From the NCBI GenBank assembly GCA_041940025.1, contig JBGTSY010000013.1, forward strand, positions 1 through 64,000: DNA of 64,000 nucleotides. Direction: 5' to 3'. Source of the stretch: UBA5859 sp041940025. GTDB taxonomy: Bacteria; Pseudomonadota; Gammaproteobacteria; UBA5859. The translations under genes were made by a program, and so were the position numbers. Below are positions 1-9,018 of this stretch, one piece after another. Under the pieces are notes generated by a model, which saw only the letters and a list, made by a program, of their open reading frames with translations, did no database searches and was not told the origin of the DNA. Each line of letters opens with the position of its first letter. Within the stretch, counting starts at the first letter, position 1.

Positions 1-480
1 GTGTTCGTGTTGCACATTCGCTGACGCAATAGGCGCGTGGAGCGAATTGAGAATAATCTAGGATTCGCCCAAGGCTTGAGCAGATATTTGGAGTGATTCA
101 ACACTAGTTTGGTTACCAACAAGTGCGTGACCAGGGCTTAGCGAATAATGTTCAGGCAGTATTTATGAAAAGTGTCTTGGCGAATTTGTATCTTACTAAA
201 CGCAATTGAATGACCATTTAATAGGAGAGGATCATTTGAACACTGCTTGTTGCTGTAGAAAAAATAGTAAAATTAACAAGTTAGGTAGGCTTAAAACTGA
301 GAGTGTGAATAGTTCGCCGAAATCTCCTTGGCTTGATCAGATCTTGCATTATTGAGAATACGTGATTTCTCTAGCATTAAATGGCGCGAATTCTGTTGGC
401 TAGGCATAATATGCATCTAAAAATTTTAAGTAAATATGAGCACTTACCTAGTGCAGTCATAATTTAATGAGAGAGAGATA
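1..480. other. non-coding or unassigned leader region before the MoxR gene
   Basis: No conserved gene, tRNA or insertion element was recognised here. Stops are frequent in all frames. The only coding-like object is a 39-codon reading frame at 236-355, listed separately. The last bases before 481 carry a purine-rich GAGAGAGA stretch that can serve as the ribosome binding site for the MoxR-type gene. The promoter of that gene probably lies here, but no convincing -35/-10 pair was identified. Confidence 0.5.
236..355 (+). CDS. candidate small protein, 39 aa (speculative)
   Basis: A TTG-initiated frame of 39 codons sits behind a strong AGGAGAGG Shine-Dalgarno five bases upstream. The predicted peptide starts Met-Asn-Thr-Ala followed by three consecutive cysteines, continues with a lysine/arginine-rich middle, and ends in Trp-Leu-Asp-Gln-Ile-Leu-His-Tyr. 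It has no signal peptide or membrane segment and matches no family I recognise. It ends 125 bases before the MoxR gene, so it could be a leader peptide or simply chance. The good ribosome binding site is the only positive evidence; the rare start codon and short length argue for caution. Confidence 0.2.
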   Translation: MNTACCCRKNSKINKLGRLKTESVNSSPKSPWLDQILHY

Positions 481-1440
481 ATGAGTAGTGCACAAATTAA
501 TGCGTTTGATCGTCGTTCTTTACCAGACTTCAGTATCGATGACTTAGAGCGGGGATATGCCGCTGAGGGTTACATTTGCAATGAACATGTGACGACTTCG
601 GTGTTTTTAGCGCAGAAATTGGATAAGCCCATATTGGTAGAGGGGCCACCAGGGGTAGGAAAGACTGAACTAGCGAAAGCGACAGCTAAGGTATTAGATC
701 TACCCTTCATCCGTCTCCAATGTTATGAAGGATTAGATGAATCGAAGGCAATATATGAATGGAAATATGGTAAGCAGTTGCTCTATACCCAGGTATTGAA
801 GGACAAATTGAGTGGCATCTTAGCAGAAGAAAAAGATCTACAGTCTGCGGTACATCGACTTCGAGGTTTTAGTGACACTTTTTACTCTGAAGAGTTTTTA
901 GAACCACGCCCCCTGTTAAAAGCGCTAACCAACGAGCACTCTTCTGTCCTCTTGATTGATGAGATCGATAAGTCTGACTACGAATTTGAAGCATTTCTAT
1001 TGGAGTTATTATCAGATTATTCCATTTCCATTCCAGAAATTGGTACCGTGAGTGCAAAGGCGACACCAGTAGTTTTATTAACGAGCAACAATACTCGTGA
1101 GTTAGGGGATGCATTGAAGCGCCGTTGTATCCATCTCTTTATAGAATTTCCGGATGCAGAACTCGAGCGAACCATCATTAGCTCACGCGTACCCGAAATA
1201 TCCGATACATTAGGCGTACAGCTGGTAGATTTTGTTCAGAGTGTGAGGCAGTTGGAGTTAAAGAAACAACCTGCTGTCAGTGAGACTATCGATTGGGCAC
1301 GCGCACTCTTGTTGTTACATGCAGACACTTTAGATGCCGCACTGGTAAAAAGAACGCTTCATCTGTTACTAAAATTTCGTCAGGATTTGGAGTTGGTGAC
1401 ACCGCAAGTTGAAGAAATTCTGCTCAAAAATAAAGATTGA
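481..1440 (+). CDS. MoxR-family AAA+ ATPase (CoxD-like)
   Basis: A 319-residue AAA+ ATPase of the MoxR group, predicted to act as a cytoplasmic chaperone that uses ATP hydrolysis to remodel or insert cofactors into a target with help from a VWA-domain partner. Visible motifs are Walker A GPPGVGKT (55-62), Walker B LLIDEIDK (157-164), a sensor-1 Ser-Asn near 202-203 and paired arginines at 214-215. The length is normal for the family. The VWA protein gene starts only 12 bases downstream, so the two form the usual MoxR-VWA operon. In carbon monoxide dehydrogenase clusters the same pair is coxD-coxE, but no dehydrogenase gene lies in this window, so the client is unknown. Confidence 0.9.
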   Translation: MSSAQINAFDRRSLPDFSIDDLERGYAAEGYICNEHVTTSVFLAQKLDKPILVEGPPGVGKTELAKATAKVLDLPFIRLQCYEGLDESKAIYEWKYGKQLLYTQVLKDKLSGILAEEKDLQSAVHRLRGFSDTFYSEEFLEPRPLLKALTNEHSSVLLIDEIDKSDYEFEAFLLELLSDYSISIPEIGTVSAKATPVVLLTSNNTRELGDALKRRCIHLFIEFPDAELERTIISSRVPEISDTLGVQLVDFVQSVRQLELKKQPAVSETIDWARALLLLHADTLDAALVKRTLHLLLKFRQDLELVTPQVEEILLKNKD

Positions 1441-1452
1441 GGATGATAGACA

Positions 1453-2919
1453 TTGCATAAACCTTTACATCAATTTTTTCAGGTGTTGCGCCGTTATGAT
1501 GTGGCGGTGACCACCACTGAAGCAATAGAAGCGCTACAAGCAGTCAGCTTAGTGGGATATGGCGATCGTCAGCGGTTGAAATCAGCTTTAGCAGGGTTAC
1601 TTGCTAAGAGTGAGGAAGAAAAGTCGGTCTTCAATGATTGTTTTGAAACTTATTTTCGCGTGCCCGAGGAAGTAAAAATAAGCCCTGCGGGATATTTCGT
1701 TGACGAAGAGGATTATAACCAACAGCTAGAGGAAGAAGCGCAAGACTTATTGGCGTCTAACGAAGAGGCTGAAGCACTAAATGAACTATTGGCAAGTTCA
1801 AGAGATGCGAAACAAAAAAACAAAGAGGCACACAATCTCGACAACATAGAGTTGCAATCGAAATTGGGTCAGATCCTATTGGCCGGAGAGCATGAGGAGT
1901 TTGCCGTATTAATGGCGCAAGCGGCGAAACAGGTAGAATTACACCAGTTAACTCAACGCCACCTAAAGGGGCGGTTTGCTCGGCAAATGATGATGCATAT
2001 GGGTTTTCCCGAGTTGGAACATGAAATTAAGGAGATCCAACAGAATCCAGATCCGCGGTCAAAAAATCTTGCAGGTCTGTTACATCAGGCTCAGTCAGAA
2101 GCGCGACAACAGGTGATGCAGTATGTGGGTCAACAACTTGAGTTGCAGACAGGTAATCATGACGAACGTACCTTGGAGCGCATTACCAGAGAAACAGATC
2201 TCACCGCGCTTGATCTGGGTTTGTATGACAATATTTATCGTTTGGTTCAAAAAATGGTGCGTCGATTATTGGCGATTCATCAGAGACGGAAGAAGCTTTA
2301 TAACCGGGGACAACTGGATGTCCCTAAAACGCTACGGAAAAACATGCGTTATGACGGGATTTTATTTGAGCCTCATTGGAAGAGACGAAAAATCGATAGG
2401 CCCAAATTATATGTATTGGTAGATGTGAGTAAATCTGTCAGTGCAGTGAGCGGTTTTCTTCTAACATTTTTATACAGTCTCAATGAACTTCTGCCGAGGG
2501 TGCGTGCGTTTGCATTTTCATCGGAGCTTGGAGAAGTGTCTCAATATTTCGAGCAGACAACTTTGCAAGAAGCAGTGGAAAAAACAATCGAAGAATACTC
2601 ACTAAGCTGCACTGACTATGGCCGATCTTTAGAGGATTTTGAACGCCTGTGCTTACATGAGTTGGACAATCGTGCCACTGTCATAATTTTGGGAGACGGT
2701 AGAAGTAATCATCTGAACCCACGTCAAGATATTTTAAAACAGATATATACACGCGCAAAAAAAGTCATTTGGTTGAATCCCGAACCCCGTTATCGATGGG
2801 GGACAGGGGATTCGGAAATGCCACTATTTGAACCCTATTGTCACACTCTCGAAGAGTGTCGAACGCTGAATGATTTGGAACATGTGATTGACAGTGTGTT
2901 AACGCAACAGGTTCATTAG
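1453..2919 (+). CDS. VWA-domain protein, CoxE-like partner of MoxR
   Basis: A 488-residue protein with a long acidic, helical N-terminal part (glutamate-rich around 50-120) and a C-terminal von Willebrand A domain. The metal-binding MIDAS motif DxSxS is intact (Asp324, Ser326, Ser328), followed by a later LGDGRSN segment typical of CoxE-type proteins. The start is TTG, supported by a GAGGA box about nine bases upstream that overlaps the end of the MoxR gene, and no better in-frame ATG is near. The protein probably docks the MoxR ring onto its client. The adjacent rhlB gene is convergent. Function of the pair in this organism is not determined by context. Confidence 0.85.
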   Translation: MHKPLHQFFQVLRRYDVAVTTTEAIEALQAVSLVGYGDRQRLKSALAGLLAKSEEEKSVFNDCFETYFRVPEEVKISPAGYFVDEEDYNQQLEEEAQDLLASNEEAEALNELLASSRDAKQKNKEAHNLDNIELQSKLGQILLAGEHEEFAVLMAQAAKQVELHQLTQRHLKGRFARQMMMHMGFPELEHEIKEIQQNPDPRSKNLAGLLHQAQSEARQQVMQYVGQQLELQTGNHDERTLERITRETDLTALDLGLYDNIYRLVQKMVRRLLAIHQRRKKLYNRGQLDVPKTLRKNMRYDGILFEPHWKRRKIDRPKLYVLVDVSKSVSAVSGFLLTFLYSLNELLPRVRAFAFSSELGEVSQYFEQTTLQEAVEKTIEEYSLSCTDYGRSLEDFERLCLHELDNRATVIILGDGRSNHLNPRQDILKQIYTRAKKVIWLNPEPRYRWGTGDSEMPLFEPYCHTLEECRTLNDLEHVIDSVLTQQVH

Positions 2920-2968
2920 CTATTGAGTATTAGGGGTATATCTCGAGTCAGTTTTGATCCGATACCTA

Positions 2969-4372
2969 TTAGGAGTTGTTTTCCCAAGGGCGACCGCCAA
3001 ATAGCGCAGGGACTTCCTCTTTTGCAGCATGTTCTGGTTTATTCACAGCATTCGCGCGATTCTTCTCTTGCTGAGTAGGGGCTTCTTTTTTTCTATTTCC
3101 ACGATTCGCTTTAGTATTTTTATTTGGCGATGAAGAGTGGCCACTATCTGTTTTAGCAGTGTTCTTCTTTTGCGATCGTCGACTTGGCTGTTCTATGGAA
3201 GGCAATTGAGTATGATCAAAATCTTGACATGGAATTTTGTGTCCAAGATATTCTTCAATCTCCATTAAGGAATAGACGTATCGTTCACATGCTAAGGAGA
3301 TAGCGGTCCCACTGGCACCGGCTCTGGCAGTACGACCAATACGGTGCACATAATCTTCAGGATCCTGTGGTAAATCGAAATTAATTACATGAGATAACCC
3401 AGTGATGTGTAATCCTCTTGCGGCCACATCAGTGGCGACTAAGATCGGTAATTCGCCCTCTTTAAATTTTTCCAGCAACTTATTTCTTTTTCTTTGTGCC
3501 ACGTCACCGGTCATCAATCCGCACTGAAACTGATTGGCTTCTAAAAGTTGTACCAGTTTTTCAGACTCTCGCTTGGTATTTAAAAATATCATGCATCGCT
3601 CAGGATTCTCCGCACGTAAAATCTGAATCAATAGAGGCATTTTTTCCGCACTGGCAACGTGAAATAATGTCTGCTCCACCTGATCGGAAGTCACCTGTTC
3701 CGGTTGGATCTCTACTGTGACTGGCGAATTCATATGCTCGTAAGCCAGCTCCATCACTCTAAAAGAGAGAGTGGCTGAAAAAAGCAGATTCTGACGTTTC
3801 GTGGGTGGGGGCATCCGACGCAAGAGGTAACGAATATCCTTAATAAATCCCATATCGAACATGCGATCCGCTTCGTCGAGAACGAATACTTCTATGGCCT
3901 TGAGATCAAATACCTGCTGTTTGTGGTAATCGATAATACGTCCGGGCGTGCCGATTAAAATATCGACACCCGCACCAATTTGAGTTTTCTGTTTGTTGTA
4001 GTCCTCGCCGCCATAAGCTAAACCTAGACGGAAAGGCGTATCCAGGCCAATGGCACAGGCGTCTTTGTGGATTTGAATGGCAAGCTCTCGACTAGGTGCC
4101 AATATTAACGCACGAGGTTGGTTCGCGCGGCGATCCGATTGTTCTTCCTTAGAAAGAAGTCGATGAAACAGTCCTAATAAAAACGCTGCGGTTTTCCCTG
4201 TTCCAGTCTGGGCCTGTCCCGCTACGTCGCTACCTTCTAACAGTAAAGGCAGAGTTTTCGCTTGAATAGGCGTGCATTGGGAGAATCCAAGACGCTGAAG
4301 ATTATGGATCAAGGGTGATGCTAGTGGTAACTCCGTAAAGGAGACGATCAGGTCTGGATCAATGTCATTCAT
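2969..4372 (-). CDS. rhlB: ATP-dependent RNA helicase RhlB
   Basis: A 467-residue DEAD-box RNA helicase. In order it shows the Q motif (Phe12 to Gln37), Walker A AQTGTGKT (54-61), motif Ia APSRELA (92-98), TPGR (142-145), DEAD (166-169), a SAT motif near residue 200 and HRIGRTARAG in the second RecA domain. The segments around GVDILIGTPGR and FIKDIRYLLRRMPP match RhlB rather than RhlE or SrmB. RhlB unwinds structured RNA for the degradosome. The C-terminal extension beyond the core (roughly the last 70 residues) is Lys/Asn/Ser-rich and likely disordered and RNA-binding, giving a longer protein than the E. coli one (about 420). The gene is transcribed alone, convergent with the VWA gene. Confidence 0.9.
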   Translation of the reverse strand: MNDIDPDLIVSFTELPLASPLIHNLQRLGFSQCTPIQAKTLPLLLEGSDVAGQAQTGTGKTAAFLLGLFHRLLSKEEQSDRRANQPRALILAPSRELAIQIHKDACAIGLDTPFRLGLAYGGEDYNKQKTQIGAGVDILIGTPGRIIDYHKQQVFDLKAIEVFVLDEADRMFDMGFIKDIRYLLRRMPPPTKRQNLLFSATLSFRVMELAYEHMNSPVTVEIQPEQVTSDQVEQTLFHVASAEKMPLLIQILRAENPERCMIFLNTKRESEKLVQLLEANQFQCGLMTGDVAQRKRNKLLEKFKEGELPILVATDVAARGLHITGLSHVINFDLPQDPEDYVHRIGRTARAGASGTAISLACERYVYSLMEIEEYLGHKIPCQDFDHTQLPSIEQPSRRSQKKNTAKTDSGHSSSPNKNTKANRGNRKKEAPTQQEKNRANAVNKPEHAAKEEVPALFGGRPWENNS

Positions 4373-4926
4373 AACTCTGTTGCTATGCCCAAAGCGATTG
4401 GGGGAATTCCTTATAAGTAAATGTAAAACATTCTATAAAAATTATTGAAGATCCTTAGTGTACCAAATTGTGCCAAGCGCATCAGAGAGAATGCATGGCT
4501 TATGCCACTATTCAAGCGAAAATACGGAGGCTGGAACCGAACATAAACTAAGTTTTGCTCTTGAATAAGGATTTAATTCAGTATTGTTGCACCTCATGAG
4601 CTTGAGTGTCCTGATCAAGAGGCTTGGCAATTTGCAAGGACCTTCAGTCTCTCTGTGCTTAAGGAAGACTGGTGGAAGAGTTTATATAAGATATTGATTA
4701 TAATCTAGATTAGCATGCTAAATAAATTTTTTGAAGCTACCGGCAGTAGTGTTGCAACCATCATTCACAATTCAGCGTGTTTGTAATTATGATGGGTCAC
4801 ATTAGAATGGATAGAAAGAGTGAGCTAAGCGGGTAGTCGGCTTTAGGTGTGCCATGTCTAAGAGGCAGTTCCATAAGGCTGGTCATCCACAATGGGTAGG
4901 CTAAAGCGGTTTTTTGGAGGCAAAAG
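4373..4926. other. 550-bp intergenic region, no intact gene seen
   Basis: This region separates rhlB and the START-domain gene, which diverge, so promoters for both should be here. No frame longer than about 45 codons with a convincing start was found. One stop-to-stop frame on the plus strand (about 4585-4713) reads like protein, with a tryptophan-rich C-terminal end, but it has no start codon and may be a gene remnant or chance. A GGAGG box ends a few bases before the ATG at 4927. Confidence 0.5.
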
Positions 4927-5583
4927 ATGTTATTCAATCAGTTTAAGCGATATGGTTCTTGCATGGTTCTCATTGTGCTCATGCACTCTCCTTTGTACGC
5001 GAATGGCGAAGAATGGAAACAAGTGGGGGAACAAGACAATGTTACAGTATATTTACGTTCTATCCCTACCGAGATGACCACTGGTGCAGAAATTAAGGTC
5101 GTCGGCCGCGTCAATTCTGCGCCTGAATCTCTGTTAGCACTCATAGTGGATTATCCAGCGGCATCTCAATGGCGTCGAGGTATTAAGAAAATTAGTAAAG
5201 TGAAAACCATAGATGAGAATAGTTGGTACATCCATGTGATCACCGATTTGCCCTGGCCGATAGGAGATCGGCAGGCGTTAGCTCTAGTGACTGTGGAAAG
5301 AGATCCGCAGACTCAAGCCATTTTATATCAGTTTCATGCGGTGCCAGAGGTGGAAGGCGTGACCATCGAAGGAGAATTAATGCAGACCTTTGGGGGCACC
5401 TATAAAATTGTTCCCCAGCCCGATGGCACCGTCGAGATGACCATGCAAAATATATTTGAAGCACCCTTTAAGGTCCCAGAGTGGATAATCAATCGTCTGG
5501 TGCATTCCATGTCAATTGAACAAATCCTTTCTATTCGTGAGGCGGTTCAGTCGGCGAAGTATCGAGTGGACAAAACAGCTTAG
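4927..5583 (+). CDS. exported START/SRPBCC-domain lipid-binding protein
   Basis: A 218-residue protein with a signal peptide (charged start, hydrophobic stretch 12-23, probable cleavage after Ala25), followed by a single START-like helix-grip domain (about 30-210). START domains bind a lipid or other hydrophobic ligand in a closed cavity, and this one would act in the periplasm. Recognisable features are the WKQV opening strand, a YPAASQW segment, a central DLPWPIGDRQAL motif common in bacterial START proteins, and the amphipathic C-terminal helix. The ATG is supported by a GGAGG box. It lies 173 bases before a LolA-like carrier gene on the same strand. I infer a shared role in lipid trafficking; the ligand is unknown. 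Confidence 0.85.
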   Translation: MLFNQFKRYGSCMVLIVLMHSPLYANGEEWKQVGEQDNVTVYLRSIPTEMTTGAEIKVVGRVNSAPESLLALIVDYPAASQWRRGIKKISKVKTIDENSWYIHVITDLPWPIGDRQALALVTVERDPQTQAILYQFHAVPEVEGVTIEGELMQTFGGTYKIVPQPDGTVEMTMQNIFEAPFKVPEWIINRLVHSMSIEQILSIREAVQSAKYRVDKTA

Positions 5584-5756
5584 TGTGATCGGTACGTAGA
5601 AGAGTTGCTAATTCTGTAGTAGAGCAATTTTACTTGGTCTTTTTAGACAAACACTATGTCGCACCGGGTTAGGTTCTGGTGGTGGTAGCCGTCATAGCAA
5701 AAGTGATCATTTAGATCTATACTCGAACATCACTATTTTATATTTGGGTAGTCAAC

Positions 5757-6518
5757 ATGGCTTCTGTCGTGCGCTTGGTCATGCTCTTTACATTAGTACT
5801 GATTAGCCATGCCCTGGTTGCACAGGACTCTAGTGAGAAAGCATTAGCCATTCTAGACAAGGTGGATAATCTCTGGCGCGGGGAGTCCTCTTACTCAAAC
5901 TTGACCATGCGCGTAAAAACAAAAAACTATCAACGCGAACTCAATATGGAGAGCTGGTCTTTGGGGGATGATTTCGCCTTTATTCGAATTTTGTCGCCAA
6001 TAAAAGAGAAAGGTACGGTCACTTTAAAGTCGGATGTCAATATCTACACTTATCTACCGAAGACGGATCGCACAATTCGATTAACTGCCGGTATGATGTC
6101 CGGATCCTGGATGGGCAGCCATTTTACCAATGATGATCTAGTCAAAGAGTCAAAACTCTCCGAAGACTATTTGGTTGAATATGAGCATTCGAGTCAATCC
6201 GAACTAGGAGAAATTTATAAACTGACCCTGATCCCTCGTGAGGAGTCTGCGGTTGTGTGGGGGAAAATAGAAATCGAGGTATATGCGCACAATTATATTC
6301 CCATACGCCAATATTTTTATGATGAAGATGCAGAGTTAATCCGAGTCATCAGCTTCCATGACGTGAAGCAGATGGGGGATCGATTGCTTCCGGTTAGGAT
6401 GCATGTGGTTCCTGAGGATGAGCCTGATGAATATACTGAAATAGTATATCGTTCTATCGATTTTAATGTGCCAATAGAAAAGAGTTTTTTTTCTTTAGCG
6501 AATCTGCGCCGACGCTGA
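5757..6518 (+). CDS. outer membrane lipoprotein-sorting-like (LolA-fold) periplasmic protein
   Basis: A 253-residue protein with a clear signal peptide (cleavage probably after Ala22) and a domain resembling the LolA-like family often labelled outer membrane lipoprotein-sorting protein. It shows the typical NIYTYLPKTDRTIRL and MSGSWMGSHFTNDDL segments, which distinguish it from true LolA. Such proteins are thought to carry hydrophobic cargo across the periplasm in a half-open barrel. The gene is 16 bases before the first of two FtsX-type permease genes, so it is probably the periplasmic partner of that ABC transporter. It is unlikely to be the housekeeping LolA, which is normally encoded near ftsK. 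The ribosome binding site is weak. Confidence 0.85.
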   Translation: MASVVRLVMLFTLVLISHALVAQDSSEKALAILDKVDNLWRGESSYSNLTMRVKTKNYQRELNMESWSLGDDFAFIRILSPIKEKGTVTLKSDVNIYTYLPKTDRTIRLTAGMMSGSWMGSHFTNDDLVKESKLSEDYLVEYEHSSQSELGEIYKLTLIPREESAVVWGKIEIEVYAHNYIPIRQYFYDEDAELIRVISFHDVKQMGDRLLPVRMHVVPEDEPDEYTEIVYRSIDFNVPIEKSFFSLANLRRR

Positions 6519-6534
6519 TCGACTAGGCGAATAG

Positions 6535-7758
6535 ATGAATACATTTACACTGGCAAGCCGCTATATCACGCGCTCTTGGCACAGGAGTCTCATTAATATT
6601 GGCACAATGGCCTTGGCATCAGCTGTGATGATTTTCTATGTCTCGTTAATGGAGGGTCTGTTGACCCAGACCGAAGAGCGTGCGATTGCTATGGAATTGG
6701 CTCATGTGCAAGTACATGCCCCTGGTTATCGCGCCGATCCTGATCTGTATAAATATATGAATGAAGTCGATTCGCTGATCTCTGTACTGTCGTCAGAACA
6801 ACTGAGTGTATCAGGGCGATTATTTGCGATGGGATTAGGTGCCTCGGATAAGACCTCGAGTGGTATTCAGTTGTGGGGAGTGGATTTGGCTAGTGAACCG
6901 AAAGTGACTCAATTGCATAACAATCTGTTAGCGGGTCAATGGTTAGAGCAGTCAAAGCCGAATGAAGTAGTGATCGGAAAACAGTTAGCCCGCATATTGG
7001 ACTTAGACATTGGTGATGAATTGATAGTTCTTAGTCAAAGCTTCGATGGTGCAATGGCTAATGAATTATTAATTGTAAGAGGAATTTTAAAGTCAGTCGG
7101 TAGAGAAATCGATAGAACGACAGTATTGATGTCTCAACAAAGTTTTCGCTCTCTATTCTCGTTCCCGACAGGTGTTCATGAAATAGCCATTCGAGACAAT
7201 CATGTAGATAGAAGTTTGATCGAGTTAAAAGAGTTGGTCACAGAAGTGAGCGAAGATTATGAAGTTGCGACCTGGCGCGAAATTCAACCATTTATTGCAG
7301 ATATTATTGATACGTCTAGAGGGAGCATCTATCTGTTAGTGATCATCGCTTATATTGCTGTTGCAATGGTGATTCTCAATGCTATGTTAATGAGCGTTTT
7401 TGAGCGCATTAGAGAGTTCGGCGTTTTAAAAGCGTTGGGGCTCTCTCCCTTTCAGCTGCTTAAGCTGGTGTTTCTAGAGACGATGCTACAGGTCAGTATA
7501 GCGACGATAATCGGCGTTGCTGTGTCGGTCCCGATCACGCTCTATTACGCACAAGTGGGTATTGATTTGAGTCGGTATTCACAAGGATTTGATTGGGGTG
7601 GGGTGACTATGAGTGCCGTTTGGCATCCGACGCTCACTCAAAATGCACTCATGAGTCCTATTTTAATATTGTATCTAATTAGTTTATTGGCGGTGATCTA
7701 TCCTGCTGTTAAGGCAGCTTCAATTGTGCCAATTAAAGCTATCTATATGAGAGATTAG
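6535..7758 (+). CDS. ABC transporter permease, FtsX/LolE-MacB type (first copy)
   Basis: A 407-residue inner-membrane protein with the four-helix MacB/FtsX topology: one membrane segment near the N-terminus (about 18-42), a large periplasmic domain (about 45-260), and three C-terminal segments (about 263-290, 306-336 and 373-397). The cytoplasmic coupling stretch ERIREFGVLKALGL that contacts the ATPase is present. Proteins of this fold do not form substrate channels but transmit ATP-driven motion to the periplasmic domain, as in LolCDE and MacB. It is followed at two bases by a second, different permease and then the ATPase, so a LolCDE-like heterodimer is likely. Confidence 0.88.
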   Translation: MNTFTLASRYITRSWHRSLINIGTMALASAVMIFYVSLMEGLLTQTEERAIAMELAHVQVHAPGYRADPDLYKYMNEVDSLISVLSSEQLSVSGRLFAMGLGASDKTSSGIQLWGVDLASEPKVTQLHNNLLAGQWLEQSKPNEVVIGKQLARILDLDIGDELIVLSQSFDGAMANELLIVRGILKSVGREIDRTTVLMSQQSFRSLFSFPTGVHEIAIRDNHVDRSLIELKELVTEVSEDYEVATWREIQPFIADIIDTSRGSIYLLVIIAYIAVAMVILNAMLMSVFERIREFGVLKALGLSPFQLLKLVFLETMLQVSIATIIGVAVSVPITLYYAQVGIDLSRYSQGFDWGGVTMSAVWHPTLTQNALMSPILILYLISLLAVIYPAVKAASIVPIKAIYMRD

Positions 7759-7760
7759 AT

Positions 7761-9005
7761 GTGTATTTTGAACTCTTGGTGATGGCCTGGCGAAATTTAA
7801 TGCGTCGTAAACGACGAACAGTGATTACTGCGGTGAGTATTGGGTTCGCTGTGTTTCTAGCGGTGACTTTTACTGGCATGGGTGACGATTCATATAAGAA
7901 TATGATTAATACAAGTGTGAAGTTAGGATTTGGCCACCTCACCGTACAAGCAACGGACTTCCATATGCGTCCCACCTCCGACAAATATTTGAGCGACTAC
8001 AACAGACTATACACAGAAATTGTCGGTCAGCCTGGAATAGAACAGGCCGCCAGCAGAATCATGACGGGTGGTTTGGTGGCAAGTGCCCGTAAACAGGTAG
8101 GTGGTATGTTAATGGGTATCAATGTGGCGCAGGAAACACCAGACATCAATCTGTTTCAAACCGCTATCGTTAAAGGACGTTGGTTGAATCACGGAGATAC
8201 CCGAGCAGCGATAATAGGCGTTGGGATGGCGGAAAGATTAAATCTAAAATTGGGAAAGAAACTAGTTTATACCATTACTGATGTAGACGGCGAGATTGTC
8301 AGTGACGTGGTACGGGTGGTAGGCATTTTTAATACAGGTATGCTGGAGTTGGATCAAGGACAAGTTATATTACCTTTAAGGTTTTTACAAAGCACATTGA
8401 ACTACGATGAAGATCACGCCACTATGATTAGTGTGTACATAGAAGATCATAGGAAGGCTGAACAGATAAGGGATGCAATCAATGATCGAATCACTGTGCC
8501 TGATGGAGAAATTCTAAGTTGGCAACAATCACAATCAGAATTGGCAGGCATGATTAATGTCGACCGTGGTTCCAATCAGATATTGCAAGGGTTAGTGGGT
8601 TTGTTGGTGGCTGCCGGCATCATGAATACGATGCTGATGAGCGTTCTTGAACGAACGAAAGAGTTTGGTGTCCTGCTGGCGATCGGTATGAGTCCAGTCA
8701 AACTAGTCCTGCTTGTGCTATGGGAATCGGTTTGGTTAGGACTCTTAGGTTTACTATGCGGCGGTGTGATCTGTATCCCTTGGTATTATTATATGGATAG
8801 AGTAGGCATCGACTTTAGTAAACTCTTGGGCGAGAGTGCGACAATTGCAGGTGTGGTTATGGATCCGGTCATTCATCTGCAACTTTATCCTGAAACCATT
8901 CTTACTATACTCGCGGGCGTATTTTTATTTACTTTAGTGGCGGCGCTCTATCCAGCGATTCGAGCCGGACGTATCTCACCCCTTGAGGCTTTAAAGGATC
9001 GATAG
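7761..9005 (+). CDS. ABC transporter permease, FtsX/LolE-MacB type (second copy)
   Basis: A 414-residue paralogue-like partner of the upstream permease, with the same arrangement: an N-terminal membrane segment after the basic LMRRKRRT stretch, a large periplasmic domain, and three C-terminal membrane segments starting near residue 272. The coupling helix ERTKEFGVLLAIGM is clear. The start is GTG, two bases after the stop of the first permease, which implies translational coupling; an alternative in-frame ATG lies at 7782. Together the two permeases and the ATPase downstream should form one exporter. The cargo cannot be read from the sequence. Confidence 0.88.
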   Translation: MYFELLVMAWRNLMRRKRRTVITAVSIGFAVFLAVTFTGMGDDSYKNMINTSVKLGFGHLTVQATDFHMRPTSDKYLSDYNRLYTEIVGQPGIEQAASRIMTGGLVASARKQVGGMLMGINVAQETPDINLFQTAIVKGRWLNHGDTRAAIIGVGMAERLNLKLGKKLVYTITDVDGEIVSDVVRVVGIFNTGMLELDQGQVILPLRFLQSTLNYDEDHATMISVYIEDHRKAEQIRDAINDRITVPDGEILSWQQSQSELAGMINVDRGSNQILQGLVGLLVAAGIMNTMLMSVLERTKEFGVLLAIGMSPVKLVLLVLWESVWLGLLGLLCGGVICIPWYYYMDRVGIDFSKLLGESATIAGVVMDPVIHLQLYPETILTILAGVFLFTLVAALYPAIRAGRISPLEALKDR

Positions 9006-9018
9006 CAGGCATCAACTT

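Noticed and set aside
4585..4713. protein-like stop-to-stop frame of about 43 codons upstream of the START gene
   Set aside because: No start codon or ribosome binding site; kept only as a remark on the intergenic region.
5757..6518. Possibility that the LolA-like gene is the housekeeping lolA
   Set aside because: The NIYTYLPKTDRTIRL-type wording and the company of permease genes fit the LolA-like family of accessory ABC systems, not lolA.
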